From Aquila chrysaetos chrysaetos (lineage: Eukaryota > Chordata > Aves > Accipitriformes > Accipitridae), in assembly GCF_900496995.4 (NCBI RefSeq), contig NC_044020.1:13844001-13908000 (forward strand): 64,000 nt of DNA. The letters are read 5' to 3'. Each line of letters opens with the position of its first letter. Positions within the stretch are counted from its first letter, which is position 1. This document shows positions 44,630-58,000 of this stretch, in pieces. The notes under the pieces are model-generated. The model had not been told where the DNA came from and ran no database searches. It saw nothing but the letters and a program-made list of their open reading frames with translations. The position numbers and the translations under genes are program-made.

Positions 44630-47600
44630 GGAGAGGTTTGGGCAGGAGGGAGCGAAAGGCTCAGACCCCTCCAAAGCAATCACACCGGGTTTATCTAATC
44701 CCTTCACAAAATCAGAGAACGGGAGACTGTTTCGTGAGTGGAGCTGCTCCCGTGCTGTACGGTCCAGTCCTCGCGGTTACGAAGGCGTTTCCCAGGACTT
44801 AGCCTGGTTTCAATCTAAGCTGGTTACAACTTACCCTGCCCGCAATGCGCACGCAAAGGATCTTCACTGCAACCTTTTACCCCTGCCCTGCCTTTGCTCA
44901 GTCTTTTCTACGCAAACCCAGGTCTTGCGGTCTTTTTGCTACAGATCATAAAGTTTTCTAAAACTCTGGGCATTTTTCTTGCTCTCTGACAGACTGCGTC
45001 CCAGGGGCTCCCTCTTTCCTGTGGAATGGGACAGAAATCTTGATGCTGAATTCAGCCGAGGCCCTTCTGGACCTGAGGAAAGCAAAAGGTTCGCTTCACA
45101 TCCATGGAGATGAAATGACATTTGTTTGCTTTCTGGCTAGGCTTAAGATCTCCTGACTCCTGCGATACGGCAGGTTTAACATGTATAACCTTAGGCATCA
45201 ATTACACAAACAGTGTAATTGTTTGTTTTTATGCTTCCATTGCCATGAGCACCAAGCTTAATTCGTTTTTGACCCACTTTAACACCCAGAGCACTTTCTG
45301 CAGAGCTATTAAAGCACTGGCAACTCAGGGTTACACATTCGTACAGGTGGTTATTCTTCCTTAAGTGCCTTTGCCTTAACTGAATTACCTACCGTTTATT
45401 TTACATAATTTCCTCAACTTGCCAGGATCGCTTTTCTCAGAGCTGTTTGCAGCTCCTCCTGCTCTGGCGAAATTTAGGCTGGCCGCGGAGACATTGCTGA
45501 AAGTATTTAGTTCCCTGCAGAACTGGGCTTCAAACCTTCTTCCACTAGCACAAGAGAGCCAGTTACAGCTACTTTGAAGTATGCCTTCCCAACTACTTAC
45601 CCACTTACAAACCAGGACCTCCAACCCTCATTTCCCTTGGCTGCCGATGAAAAATACAGTCAGAGAGAGAGGCAAAGACTTTCTAAAATTAATGACAAAC
45701 AGAAGAACCTTGTCTCGAGCGTTTCTCAGCTATCCACCAAGGCGGTTGCTCCTGGCAGAGAAAATGTTTGACTGATTTACTGTGATTTTGCCTAGAGTAT
45801 TGGCTAACATGGATTTATGGCCTTTTAACAATACAACCGCTTGCCGGTTAGATGGGTTGTTTTGGTTACCTGTCTCTGCGCCTCTAGTCACTGAAATCAG
45901 GCTGACCCTTCAGTCCCTTCTTTTTGACTGCGAGGCTACTTTTGCCCTTTTCCCGTTCCTGAGACTTGCAAAAAAGCTGTGAGAGACACCTAGCCGGTTC
46001 CCCATCGTACGGAGGATTTAATTGCCAAAACGTTTCGCGTACCTAAATATCCGTGAGTTGGGGTTCCCCCCCCGCCACCTCGTTTTGTGGGGATTTTTCA
46101 CCTCGTTTTGTTCGCGCCGCTCCGGAGTCCGCGGGGCGGCGCGCGGGAGCTGCGCGCGGGAGCTGCGCGCGGGGCGGCGCCTCCCGCGGAGTCCGGCAGG
46201 GGTCCCCGCTGCTCCACGGCGCGGGCGCGCGGGCGGGGCGGGGCGCGGGGCGGGGCCGCAGCCGCTCACCTGGGGTGCGGCCCCCCCGGGGCCCCCCCGC
46301 GGCAAGGCTCGGCGCTGTGCAGCGGGGGGGGGGCGGCCGCTCTGCTCCCCGGGGAACTTTGGAGGTGGCGGGGGGACGGAGAGGCGGTTTGTAACCTTCC
46401 CCGCCCGCCCGCGCCGTTTGCGTGCTCTGCAGCGTTTTCCTCCTGTGCATCAGCCGTAGCAGAACGCACCGGTGCGGTTTGGGTTGCCGCGGCGCGGGGA
46501 GGCGGGGGATTCGGTGCCCGCCGTGCCTCCGACACGCGGGGGCCGGTGGAGCGGGCGGCCGTGTTGCCAGCCGGGGTACCCGCGGCTGAAGACGTGCCCG
46601 CGAAGCGTGTGCGTGTGCCCCGGCGAGCGTTCCCAGCAGGCCGGCAGAGCTGCTGTATTTATTTTTGCAAGGAAGACTGTCCAACAGGCTGAAGCGCTTA
46701 TTTTTAAACGGACGCGGAGGGAGTTTGCCAGCGGTCGGGCACGGGCTGAGCCAGGCAGGCGCAGCAGGGACCGACGGCGGCGTGGCTGCCGGGCGTCGCA
46801 CCCCGTGGAGCCTGCTTTGGCCGCTGAACCCCCGTCCTCCCGGCACCAGCAGGCACACTTCAGCCCGTCATCCCTGCGCTAAACGCCCGATGGTGCAATT
46901 TTCCCTGCAAGAGTCGAGACTCTCCTCGCGACTCTGCTAGGAGCTTCCCATTTTGCATGTTACGCACGGAGGGACCTCACGATTTCTTCTGCGGGCACAT
47001 CTGGCAACAGCCATATCCCTAGAGATGGTCTGTCTGCCCTTCTCACACCAGCCCACAGGAGACTCCCTCTTCTTCCCCCGACTATGCTGTACTTAGATGT
47101 TTCCCCCACCCCCTTTCATAGCTGCCTTTAAAGGCAAGCGAAACAGGCAGTTGCCCACAGCCTCTCCTGTGGGTTCCTATGTAAACTTTGCAGCTCTGTT
47201 TTCCCTGGACTCGTAGCGCTGTCATCACCCCCCCTTCCTGACCTTCTAACATCCCCCTCAAAAGCAGCCGTACCTTCCATCTCTTTTCTTGCCACAGAAG
47301 CTCTAATGGCCTGAACCAGCCCTCCCCCCTCACTTTATCTCTTCTCTTTCTCTGCTGCAGCCTGCTTGTGGAATGATGGACAAGCTAAAGGTTGAGAAAA
47401 TACAGTAAAATGCCTTTCTTATCCTGTAATGACCAAGGGGGAGGGGACAGCCTGATAAAAATGACAAGCCAGAAGAATTGAGAGCCAAACCCTTCACCTG
47501 CCTGTCCTGCAGCAGACAGAAAACACTTGATAGACCTGCCATGATTGCAACTGCTGCAAGCCTGGAAAGAAAGGAATTAAGTACTGACCCAGTTAGAGCT

Positions 47601-50600
47601 ACAAGTTTCTGGCCAAAGAAATGTCCTTCTGCTACCTGTGAAGAGACTAATTCAGAGACTTGCAGGAGAAAACCCTGAAGCAGGCTGAGCATCAGGAACT
47701 GGTGGAAAACACATCTGTAGCCCTGTGTTTTATGGCCAGAGGGCTTTGCTTTAGCATCTGGCATCTGCATAGTCCCACTGCAGTGATGGAGGCTCACATG
47801 ACATAGAGATCCAGCTGCTCGCTTGGGCCTATCTCTATTTTCAACCAGCTACTTTACTCCTCTGTTTTTATTGGCATGATTTTTGACAGCAACCGTAGTG
47901 CTGGATCAGCCATTTCCTGCCGGTGAGTGACCAAGAGGCAAACATTTCATTTGCTAAAGTGCCCCAACGGCGGTCCGAGCTGCTGTGCAACAAAACACCG
48001 ATAGACCTGTGACATGGTGTGCTGCGAACAAAGCTCCGTCCACCTCCCATTTAAACAAATTCAACGTGAAGAGGCCACAGGGAGAGACCGATGGGGGAAG
48101 TAACAGGCATAAGACTTGACATATTCCTATAGCTGCTGGAAGTAAGCAGCACAGAAACATCCATGGATTTTCTGCTCTCCTTCCTTGCTCCTGAGTCCGG
48201 ATGGAGACCAAAGGGGGCCACTTTCTGCCCCTTTAGGGCCTGCCCTACTCAGCCTTCTGCCACCCTTGTGGCTGCCTCCAGTCCTGCTTGTCCAAATACC
48301 TCTTTCATCTCAGGTCTTCAGGTTCTCTAGCTGGGAGGAGAGGTAGCACGAGCAAATCATGTCCGTCGGGTGGTCTCTGTATGAAAACGCAGCCCAGAGC
48401 TGGATGCAGCTATTGTGTGTTCGGGGAAGGGGGGCCTGGGGGGCCTGTGTCATGTCTCTGCCAGGTGGCTCGGGCTTGACTCCACAGCGGTTAGCCCCCT
48501 GGATCAAATTGCCCTTTGCACCGTGCTGTGAAGACATTTCAGACCCCCTCATAATTGTGCTCCAGACTGAGTGACGTGAAACATCCCCCCTCCACTGCAC
48601 ATTCCAGATTAAAACCTCACACAAAACATGGGTATCCCCAGTTCTTTTTAACAGAAAAAAAAGGGAGGAAAAACCCCACAATGGGAACAGGTTTAAAGAT
48701 TGAAATATATACTATGTGCTGAAAGAGGTGGGCAAGAAAGAATTACATGTGATGCATTTGCACAACAAATGTGAGCAGGGAGCCAAGGTACTGAGGGTAA
48801 GGGAATGGACTGGCAACAAAATCCTTGAAATGTTACTGTGAATGCTAAGAGCTGAGTTTCAATGAAGCCCCATAGCCAAAGTTGCCCAAAGCCTTGGGGA
48901 TATCTGAATGGATTGATCTTTCTTAACTGCTGTGGTCCAACCTGAATCCCTCCTTTTTTGCACACCTGCAGTTAGGGAGGTGGGGATGCAGGCTGAGTTT
49001 CTCAGTTTGCACCTTTCTCTGAACTAAGGCACGCTCTAAGGAAGAATTGATCCCCAGCAGTAAAGCAGGCTGGCCCTCCTCCCATCTGACCCTCTAAGGC
49101 CCTAAAAATGGTTAAAGCCCATCTAGTGCTAGAGGACTCTTGGGAAGCTGCAGTCACCACACACGGCAATGCCCTGTTCAAGGAGGGACCCAGGGAAAGC
49201 TACACCGCTGGAGTGAGGCACCTCCATGCAGTTCAGGTTCACATTTAAACACCTGCGATCAGGATGAGAGAGTTTCGGCGGTCTGACCAACCCTAAGATG
49301 GATACCTTCAGCAGAATTGGAGTCACTAGGCTAGTCACAAATGCAAACAGAGCCCTGTAGGGTCAAGTCCCACCTTTCTGAGGGCTTCATCTGAAGATCA
49401 CCTCAGACCTGTACAGTTTTAAACCCCCAGTGATTTCTGTGCTGTAATCCCAAGCAGCATCACTCACTGGTGGCTCCAGACACTGGGCCACATCATGTCA
49501 CAGTTCCTGATGCAAAGTCGGTAAATGGCTGAGTGCACAAAAGGCTTCTCCTAGGAAGGCAGGAACAAGCTGGACACAACAGGTAAACTGGTCCCAGCAA
49601 ACGTTTGGCAAACAGAAGGTCTAGCCCTGCTGATGATGTGGGTAATGAGGACGGAGGACTACAGGTAACTGAAAGACCACCAGTGGGTCAAGCCCTCAAG
49701 AGACCATGTGCAGGAAGAGCTGAAACCTTTCCACTGCAGCGGAAGAGGAAGGGACATGGGTCAACTTGTATTGAGGAACGCAGCTCCTCCCACACTGGTT
49801 CTGTAATGATTAGCTTCACCTTGGCAGCAAAGAGTCTCACTTAAGGGAGAATCAACTCATGGCAAATAAAAGATCTTCCTCCATCCACATATAGCAAAGC
49901 TGAAAGATCAGAGGGCTCAGAGGGACTGGGCTTTTGGTGAGTGGTTAGCAGCCATTCTACCTGTTTACAGCAGTTTCCCTCAGCAGCGTTACAAATAAGG
50001 CATTTCCCAAGTCAGCATTTATAATCTGACCAATGCCTACCCTGGGGACTTTAGACCGAGCTCTGTATGCAACATTCATGGAGGAGGAAGAAAGGTGCCT
50101 CTACTCTGGCTCCTCCTCCAGTATAAAGCTCATCCCAGGACCAAACCTGCATCAAGGCCCAGGAAAGGCCAGTCTGCAAAGACCAGCTGCTGGTGCTGCA
50201 GGGGAAGGTGTGGGGTGTGTGGGCAGAGAGAGCTGGAGTAGAGGCAGCTGTGGCTGAAAAGGGGGATGTGGGGGACTCAACCCCCTTGATTAGTGAGGTG
50301 TGTGACTGGGTTCTCGCTTTTTGCTTTCTGTGGTTTGCATTGCTGGCTTCTGCAATGTCAACACCTTTGGTTTGTTGTGGTTTTATTTGGTTTTGGTTGT
50401 GGGGTTTGTAGTGTGGGTTTTGTATTTTTTTCCCTGCGATAACTAGAGATGAACTTGCAGCCTGTGAAATGTGGGCAATTTAACCTGGGATGCACGGGCT
50501 GCGCAGCTTGATCCACCCCTGTAGTAAGTATATTTGCCTCCTGTTAAGGTGTTTTAACCAAGGTCAGTGGAAATAAACACTACAGCCAGGCAGCTTGAGA

Positions 50601-51960
50601 CAATTAGCAGAAAACATAAAGACAGCCAATTTGCCCAAGCTGGTCAGATCAGGAAACAACAGTCCTTGCAAGCCTGCAGCTTAGAGGGGGGGAGATGTCT
50701 TTCAGCAGGAACTTTTGTAAATTCTCCCTTGGCTGATGCAAACCAGCATAATTGTACTGAAGTCAGGGAGAGATGCTGGTTGATCCTGGCCGCGTCCTTG
50801 GGGTATGCGTGCCGAAGGATTTTGCTGAATTTACTTAGCATCCTGATTAAGACTTCTTTTTTTTAATCTCCCTGCAACTAATTCTTCTCCTGATTTTTTG
50901 ATGATGTTAAAAAAGGGAATCTGCTTGTCCGGACGCTATTTATTGTGTAGTTGCTGCAGTACTTTTTTGCCAAAGAGCTGGAAACTACAAAGGTCCAAGT
51001 GCACACAATGGATATCCACAGTGTTAGAGTAGTTCTTCACCAAGGTGAAAACCTCTCTGACAGGCTGAATAAGGCCACATTTGCACTCTGAGTTAGGTGA
51101 CAAAGGCTGGTGGTGGAACCCCCTGAAATTAAAAGGTGTTTCCTATAAATGCAGAGGCCTGTGTTAACATGTCCCAGTGCAGGGGGAGAGTTTTAATTAA
51201 GCTGGATCTGGGAAGCCAGGGTGTTCTTTCTCAGCTGAAAAGTGTTTTGGCTTCCATTGTGACCAGGGGACAGGAAAAGATTTTGGAGTAAAAAAAACTG
51301 TTGGCAACTGAGGCACCTATTTTTTGGCTTTATGATCACTGTGCAACCAGGCTTAAATGTTCTGGGAGCAAGTTCCATCAGCTTGTTTCCACCCATGGTA
51401 GGTCCTGAAATAGCAGACATCAGACCTATGACTGGTTCTTCGACCTAGCAGTGCTATTTTGGCAGCAGGCCCAGGGTTAAACATAACAAGAGTCATTTTC
51501 AGTCCTTGCTCTCCTGAAGGTCAGTGGCCCAAATGGTTGGATGTTTGTCTTAGCTGTTTCCGGACAAGGTCTGCATTTTGTAATGATAAGGCGAAATTCA
51601 GAGATCCTCACGTTGGCAATCTCCCGCTAACTCTAATTAGAAAGCATGTTTTTCCTGAATAAGGATGTCAGGATTTGGTCACTGGCAATTTTTAATTGTT
51701 TTGACTATTTTGAGTGGGGTGTTCTTTTGTTGTTGCTATAAGTGCTCACTGTTCCCTTTTACCTCCAGCCCATGCCTTTCAAAGGATAGTGCAGCTCATT
51801 CTTAGCATTAAGACTAGCTCACCAGAATTTCCCATTGCCAGGTGAGACTTTGAGGTTCACTCATCTGCTCAGGTCACATGGAAGAAGCAGTCTCCCTCTT
51901 AGCAATAAGCCTGGCTTGCTCTGGCTTGCCAAATGCCTTCTGAGATGAGTCTCCTCCCCT
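44630..51960. other. Intergenic interval, HDHD5 to ADA2
   Basis: Contains the orphan CpG island at 46.1-46.9 kb. I recognise no exon in the remainder. Open frames such as the minus-strand 155-codon one at 47330-47797 have no family resemblance. The left part of the ADA2 3' UTR should lie between about 50920 and 51960; an AATAAA complement is at 50939-50944. Confidence 0.5.
46090..46880. promoter_or_regulatory. Orphan CpG island
   Basis: GC-rich, CpG-dense block about 1.9 kb 5' of the HDHD5 start, separated from the HDHD5 island by AT-rich sequence. It includes a short tandem of gcgcgggagctgc units at about 46141-46170. On the minus strand it has a consensus splice donor CAG|GTGAGCGG (exon edge at 46270). 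No protein in any frame is recognisable. It could start a non-coding RNA, either divergent or an upstream HDHD5 leader exon. Confidence 0.55.
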
Positions 51961-52069
51961 CTAAAGCTCCCTCAGAAAGCTATCAGAGAGGTCAGCCACA
52001 AATTGGTCCCATTTTTTCTGCCAGACATCTTTGGCCTTGGCTTTCTCATCTGGTAGCATGGCACTGTAT
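51961..52069 (-). CDS. ADA2: ADA2 exon 10 (C terminus)
   Basis: Acceptor tcctcctcacag. Encodes [20 protein letters not shown] and [15 protein letters not shown], with TAG as the complement of 51961-51963. Human has [30 protein letters not shown]; the bird-type end is a few residues longer. Confidence 0.93.
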
Positions 52070-55000
52070 CTGTGAGGAGGAGAAAAGTCAGTATCAGACA
52101 GGAGACAAGGGGCAGCTATTTCAAGATCAGGGACCCAAACAAAAAGGCAGGAAGCAGCAACAGATTAACCCTTGCAGGATGTGCCTACACCACACAGAGT
52201 AACACAGTGTAAAGAGCCTTGAGCTCCTGCTGGCTGGGCTCCCGCTGGGGTGAGAAGCATCATGGCCATATCAACAGCTACCGAGTCCTGCACCATGAGG
52301 ACAAACAGCTCAGTCTGCAAAAGCTGGTGATTCACTGGGCGGCACTCGGTGACTAGTACAGAAGAGACAGCGCTGCTGTTGCTTTCAGATGTCCCCTGGG
52401 CTTGGTCCAAATCGGTAGGACATAAGAGTATTTGTTGTCTCTCTGGCCAAGCGGGGACTTGGGATTGGCATGAGGACTGGCACAGGATTTGGCAAACAGA
52501 TGAGATTCTAGGAATGTGCAGAAAGACCCTGGGCACTGTATCCAAACTATTTTGGGACACATATAGCTGTCCAGATAAACAGAAAAAGTGGTTAAACACA
52601 CCCAAACTACATGCTGGTAGATTATTTTCCTGTGTTTCCCCAGTGGGCCATGGCAAACACCAGAGCAAGTCAAATTTGGGCAGAAATAGACAAGTGATAC
52701 AAAATCATAACATTTCTCCCATATGCAGAACCAGGTGCTGGAGGAAACTTTGCAAAGGACGGAAAAAGGGGGCAATAAACTGAGACACTGAGTTAGAGAA
52801 AGGCGCTCAAGGGCATGGGCAGAGGGGCTTCTGTGGTCCCTGTGTCCTGCCCTTGGAGGAGACACATAGAGGAGACTTTGGATTAACAGAAGCTCAGTTC
52901 ATGTAGCAGAGGAGACTCTGGGGCCAAACCCAGAGTGGGTTTCCAGGGAGCAAGCTGATAGTCCCCTTAGCATTATTATATCTAGACAAGAGAGGTGAGG
53001 AACTTACTTTATGGAGTTGAGTGCAAGTTGTTTTAAGGTCCTCAGGTCAGCATTCATCCCTCCGATGGCCATGAACACCTCGTAGAAGTCATAGGAGATG
53101 CCCTTTGCCCCAAAGATAGCGGGATCATCAGGGCTGATCACAATGGGGTGCCCTTCAGCCATGAGGCTGGCTGCGGGGTGGCTCCGCAAGTCAGCTACCA
53201 AGAGCAGGACCTTGATGGGGAAGGGTGGGAGACAACATGACCGTGGGTTATTGCTGTAGCTGTGTTTGCATTACAGCACCCATCACACCACATACCTGCT
53301 ATAGCTGCCTGTGGCAGCAGGTAGTCATCAAGGAGGAAGAGCCTCTAGAGGGCCGTTCAGGGCGTGCTAGGCGTTCTGCTCTGAACTGCTGCAGGAGGAG
53401 CCTACTTGTCTTCACTGACTATGTAAGGAGATTCATTTCTTAAATTAATCATCTAAATCAAGGCCAGTGGGGTGAATATCTTCTGCTTATTTATAACAAT
53501 TTGACTGTGAGCATTTCAGGAAAAGTCTTTTGGTTACGTATTTGCTATGACACTTAGCTGAGGGCATTTGGGGCTGGTATCAGGGTTCTCTCCCTCAAGG
53601 CTCACACTGGTACATCTTTACCCCAGAGCATCCTTTCTGCTGTGCCCAGGGGACAATGCACACCACGCTAATGTGTTGCAAAAGAGTTCCCCCTGGTTAT
53701 GAATTCTACAAAACCAAAAGGACTCCCAGTTGCTACCCAGCTTCTAAGCCTCTAGCCCTCCTGGCTTTGAAGTATTTTCCATTATATCTCTTTAGGCACC
53801 TCCCTGGCTCTGGGCCTCATCTCCTCTAGGGAGAACTGCCTTCCCAGGTTCCTCTGGGTGGCAATTTAAATGATTTTGAGCTGGCTGGCATTACAAGCCT
53901 TATACATACACAGCGTGTGCCTACATAGCAGACTGCAGTGTAATGTAGTGCAAAGGAGACTGAGCCAGCCTGGGTGCAACAAAACATCTAGCTGCCCCCA
54001 GCTCCCTGTGGCTCCTAGCTGCTATGGTAAATCCCATTCCAGTGTTCCAGCCCCAAGACCTAAGCTTTTAACAACATACCTGGTTGGAGATGGGACAGAC
54101 TTCTACAGGAACATCCCTCTTCAGAGACAAACTTTTGGCTACTGGGTGTTTAATGAGGGCAAGTCCATGGCCAATCCGACTGGTATTCAGTAGCAATGCA
54201 TCCAGCACGTTATTGTCTACAGAGGTGCCCTGCCAGTCTGAGGAGAGACAGGTAAGAATCACTGCAATGCTGTGAGGAAATACATCTTCTCAAACTGCTA
54301 GATGATTTTGTTAATAAATGTCCCAGTTGCAAGGTAAGAGGGTTGCTCATGCTCTGAGTTCCCACTTTGCATTTTCAGTGAAACAAAGATCCAAATCTGC
54401 CCAGGACATTGCCCAGTGTAGAGATACCCACTCATCTCACCTGGCTTTAGATGTCCGCAGTATAGCTCTTACCGCTAAGCTAATCATGCTGGTCTCCATT
54501 CATAGTCAATGGAGAGAAGTAATAATTTCTGGGGAATAGCCTGTGCATTAGGATGAGATGTATCGTGCCTTGGAAGTGCTTGTTACTGTCCATGTCTATA
54601 AAAGGAGCCTGGGGTAACTAGTTCAGATGTAGACATCTCTGTAGATGTCAACATGCAATAAGCACAACACACAAGTTAGTTAGACACAACTGTCATGCAT
54701 GGTTAGGATAAATCCCACCCATACGGACTCAATAATGTATTGCCAATAATAATACATTGCCCCAGGAATGAAGGGTAACTATCAGTTACTTTGATGAGTG
54801 TATTCAGTTAAGACTTGAGGCTGGCTCAGACATTCCTTCACCTTAAAATGTAAAATAATGGCTGAGGAATTCTGTTGCCGCTGTGGATGGGAGGTGAGCA
54901 CTGCTGTGAGGAGGAAATGGCTACTAGCAATAGCTCCTGCAGCATGACTCCATGTCACACACGGGGCAAAGATGCTTAGCAACGTGACGCCTACAGTCAA

Positions 55001-58000
55001 GAGCAGGGAGCAGGTAGGGGAGGTGCCATATAGGAATGCTACAGCAACAAGCTGATATGAGGAGAAGCATAGGGAAAACCAATTATATACTCGTGTATAC
55101 ACATACACATCATCTTGATACAGCCAGGCTTGCTGCTTCTGTGCTTTGCAAGACTTCACCTCTTCCCTCTGCAAGTAATAACAGGCCTTGAGTCCTCATG
55201 CTTACCAGTCTCCCCAGCATGGAAAAAGTATGGCAAGTTGACCCCCAGAGAATACGGGATGGTCAGGGCATCCTTCAGGTCCCATAAAGAGTGACCTTCA
55301 TCCTCATTACCAACCTGGGGGAAGGAGGAAAGGTGTTTTTGAACATGCTCTGGAAGATGGTGGGACTTACAGCTATGTATCACTGAGGTGCCAACTGTAC
55401 TGAAATTACAATGCTGTGGGGTAGGGAGCTGATTCTGACACGTGATTTTGTCAATTACCCGTAACAAAATCCTTAGCTGGAGGATTTGCAACCCATTTAC
55501 ACTGATTTCAGTACAGCAGCAGAGGATCTGGCTCTGGTATAAAACATATGCCATATTATACATGTAGTTATATTGCACCTCTAGGGGTTAACGCAAAGCC
55601 ACAGAAGAAATACAGTTACCAGGTCGAAGCCTGCTAGGGTGTCTGGGAAGCGGGCTCTGAGTGCCATGGCAGTGACGATGGCTTCTTTAATCTGGGAAAC
55701 ATTCAGCTTCCTAAAGAGCAAGAGAGAGAAAGCAGTACAGAGGCTCACTCCCATGGGCCTTCCTTCTTTGGGTTTGAGTTGTGAAACGGGGCCCCTAGGG
55801 GTATTTCCAAAATGCAAGTTGCTCCTGAATCTGACAACCAGCTTCAGGTCTCCAGAGTAACAGCAGTAGAAAATTGATGTTATGAAAGGAAACCCCTGAA
55901 TGACCAGGAAATGCCTGGCTAGACCCTGCTGTCACTTGAGTTGAGGCATGCTTGTCTGACTCACTGGCTTTCCCATCTACCAAGCAGGGAACACAAAGGC
56001 ATGGAGAGAAACGTTTAAATATTTCTTTTTTCCTCTTGACTGTTTTGCTGGGAAGTGGGGCAGTAGCTGCATTTCAAGAGAATTTTAAATTTAGATTTCT
56101 TCCAGCCCTATCGGACTTAGACATCACAGCACATTTTGCAGACAGACTCTGTCCATACCCAAGCTGGCCAAAGGCAAGCCAGCTCTGAACTGGAAACGGC
56201 ATTGTGCCGAGCCGGAGTGAGTAAGTGCTGCTGAGAGGTCTGTTATATTTGCTCAGGATCACCTCACATGACTTCATGGCATCTGGCTGACTTGGAGAAC
56301 AGCCTTGTGCCTGCCTGCAAACAGCAGCACAAACATACCATACAAAGGCTGCCGGGAGAACAGCGTTTGCAGGATCCCATGAGGACCTTTGCAATACCGA
56401 GTGCCCATACTCGGGCACTGCTGTCACTGCTTCAGTTTCCACAGAAAGGGGGAGTACGTCCAGGCTCAGGAAGAGAGCATGCACGGCTTGGGCACACATG
56501 CTCGCAGGCAGCCCTTCCCTTGCTCGTTCCCGCACCCAGGGCTCACAGACGCTTGTCTCCCCAGCACACACCATGAGCTAACCCCGGTCACTTCGCACGT
56601 ACACAGACTTATATAGATGATTTCTCATCCTCAGCCTTTTACATGTGCCAGGGAATGCTTCGGGAGTCAACACCCCAGGTCTGACGACGCACGCAGGCAT
56701 TGCTGACCAACTGTGGCACTTCAGCTCAGCCCTCAGCATCGCTTCTCCTGGCCTGGACCCCTCCGCACCGCCGCCTCCAAAGCAGCACAGCCAGCCACGC
56801 ACAGGCACTCTTAGCCCCGCTCAGCCTCTACCTGTGTGCTGTAAATATAATCTTGGCTCCAAGAAAGTCAGGGTGCTCCTTCACAAATTGCCTAGTCACT
56901 TCCCGATAGGTTGCCACGGACCATGATTTGTTATGCCGGGTGCCATCCAGTTCATACACCTGCAGGGCGAAAAGCACATGGCAAGCAGAAGTTGGAAGAA
57001 GTGTTTTATTGAGGGGTGGGAGAAATGAACTGAAAAAAGCCTTGGGAGAAGCAATGTGCTGCGGTCCTGGCAACAGGGCAGAAAAAAGCAGTTAAATCTG
57101 TGCAGAACATTTTCTTCTTGAAGCCTTTACCAGCTGGCAAGAACCGAGGAGTGGTTTTCCTCCCTCCTATGTGATACAAGAAAGAAGTTTCTCCATGTTC
57201 AGATATGGCAAGCAAGTGCCCTTAAGTACCCAGAGGAGACCATGACCTCTTACTCATGTCTGTATCAAATGCTGGAGCATTTTGTCCAGCCGTCTGGCGG
57301 CTCACACACACTCTCTGTGCCTTGCGGTGTCAGTCTGTCAGCCAAGGCAGCCTCAAGGCATGTGAGGGCTGAGCCCCATAAGTTACCAGCTGGGCTGGGC
57401 TTCTGCTCCCCTCTGCCAGAGGTTTGCTCCGTGACCTTGAGTCAGTTGTTTAGTCTTGCCACGCTTTCCCAGTTCTCTGGCTGCAAACTGGGAAAAATAA
57501 TCCTTTTGGCATGCTCTATCTCATCAACTTACTTTGCGAGTTCCTCACTGCCAGGGCTATATGCAGGGCTTTTGCCCCGCTTTCAGCAGGGGTGTAGACC
57601 CCGTATGCCCCAGTTGATACTAACCCACAAAGGCCCCGTCTGGAGTCGCTCACAAACAGTGGCTGAAATCACTCTGTTCTCATCCTTGTCACCTTTCTTT
57701 TCTCTTCCACCCTTCTCCTCCACCCTTCACCTGATCCACTCCACCTTCTCACTTGCCCTCCGGTGCTGGCCCTCGCAGCGATGCCCCTCGCTAAGCCCCT
57801 GCGCCCCGTCACGCTGTGGTGCCCCCCCCCTTGCAGGCACCAGCAGCTGTGGGGCGGCCGCAGATGCTCAGAGGAAATATTCCCCTGCTGCAGCCCATGG
57901 GAATGTGAGACTTTACACAGCTGAATTTGCAAACACAGCTGGGTTTGGGGTGCTTTTCCACAATGTTTGCTGTTTCGCACTAAATCCTGACTTTCATTTA

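Noticed and set aside
47330-47797. 155-codon minus-strand frame in the HDHD5-ADA2 gap
   Set aside because: No family resemblance, no promoter or splice context; a frame of this length can occur by chance in a 64-kb window.
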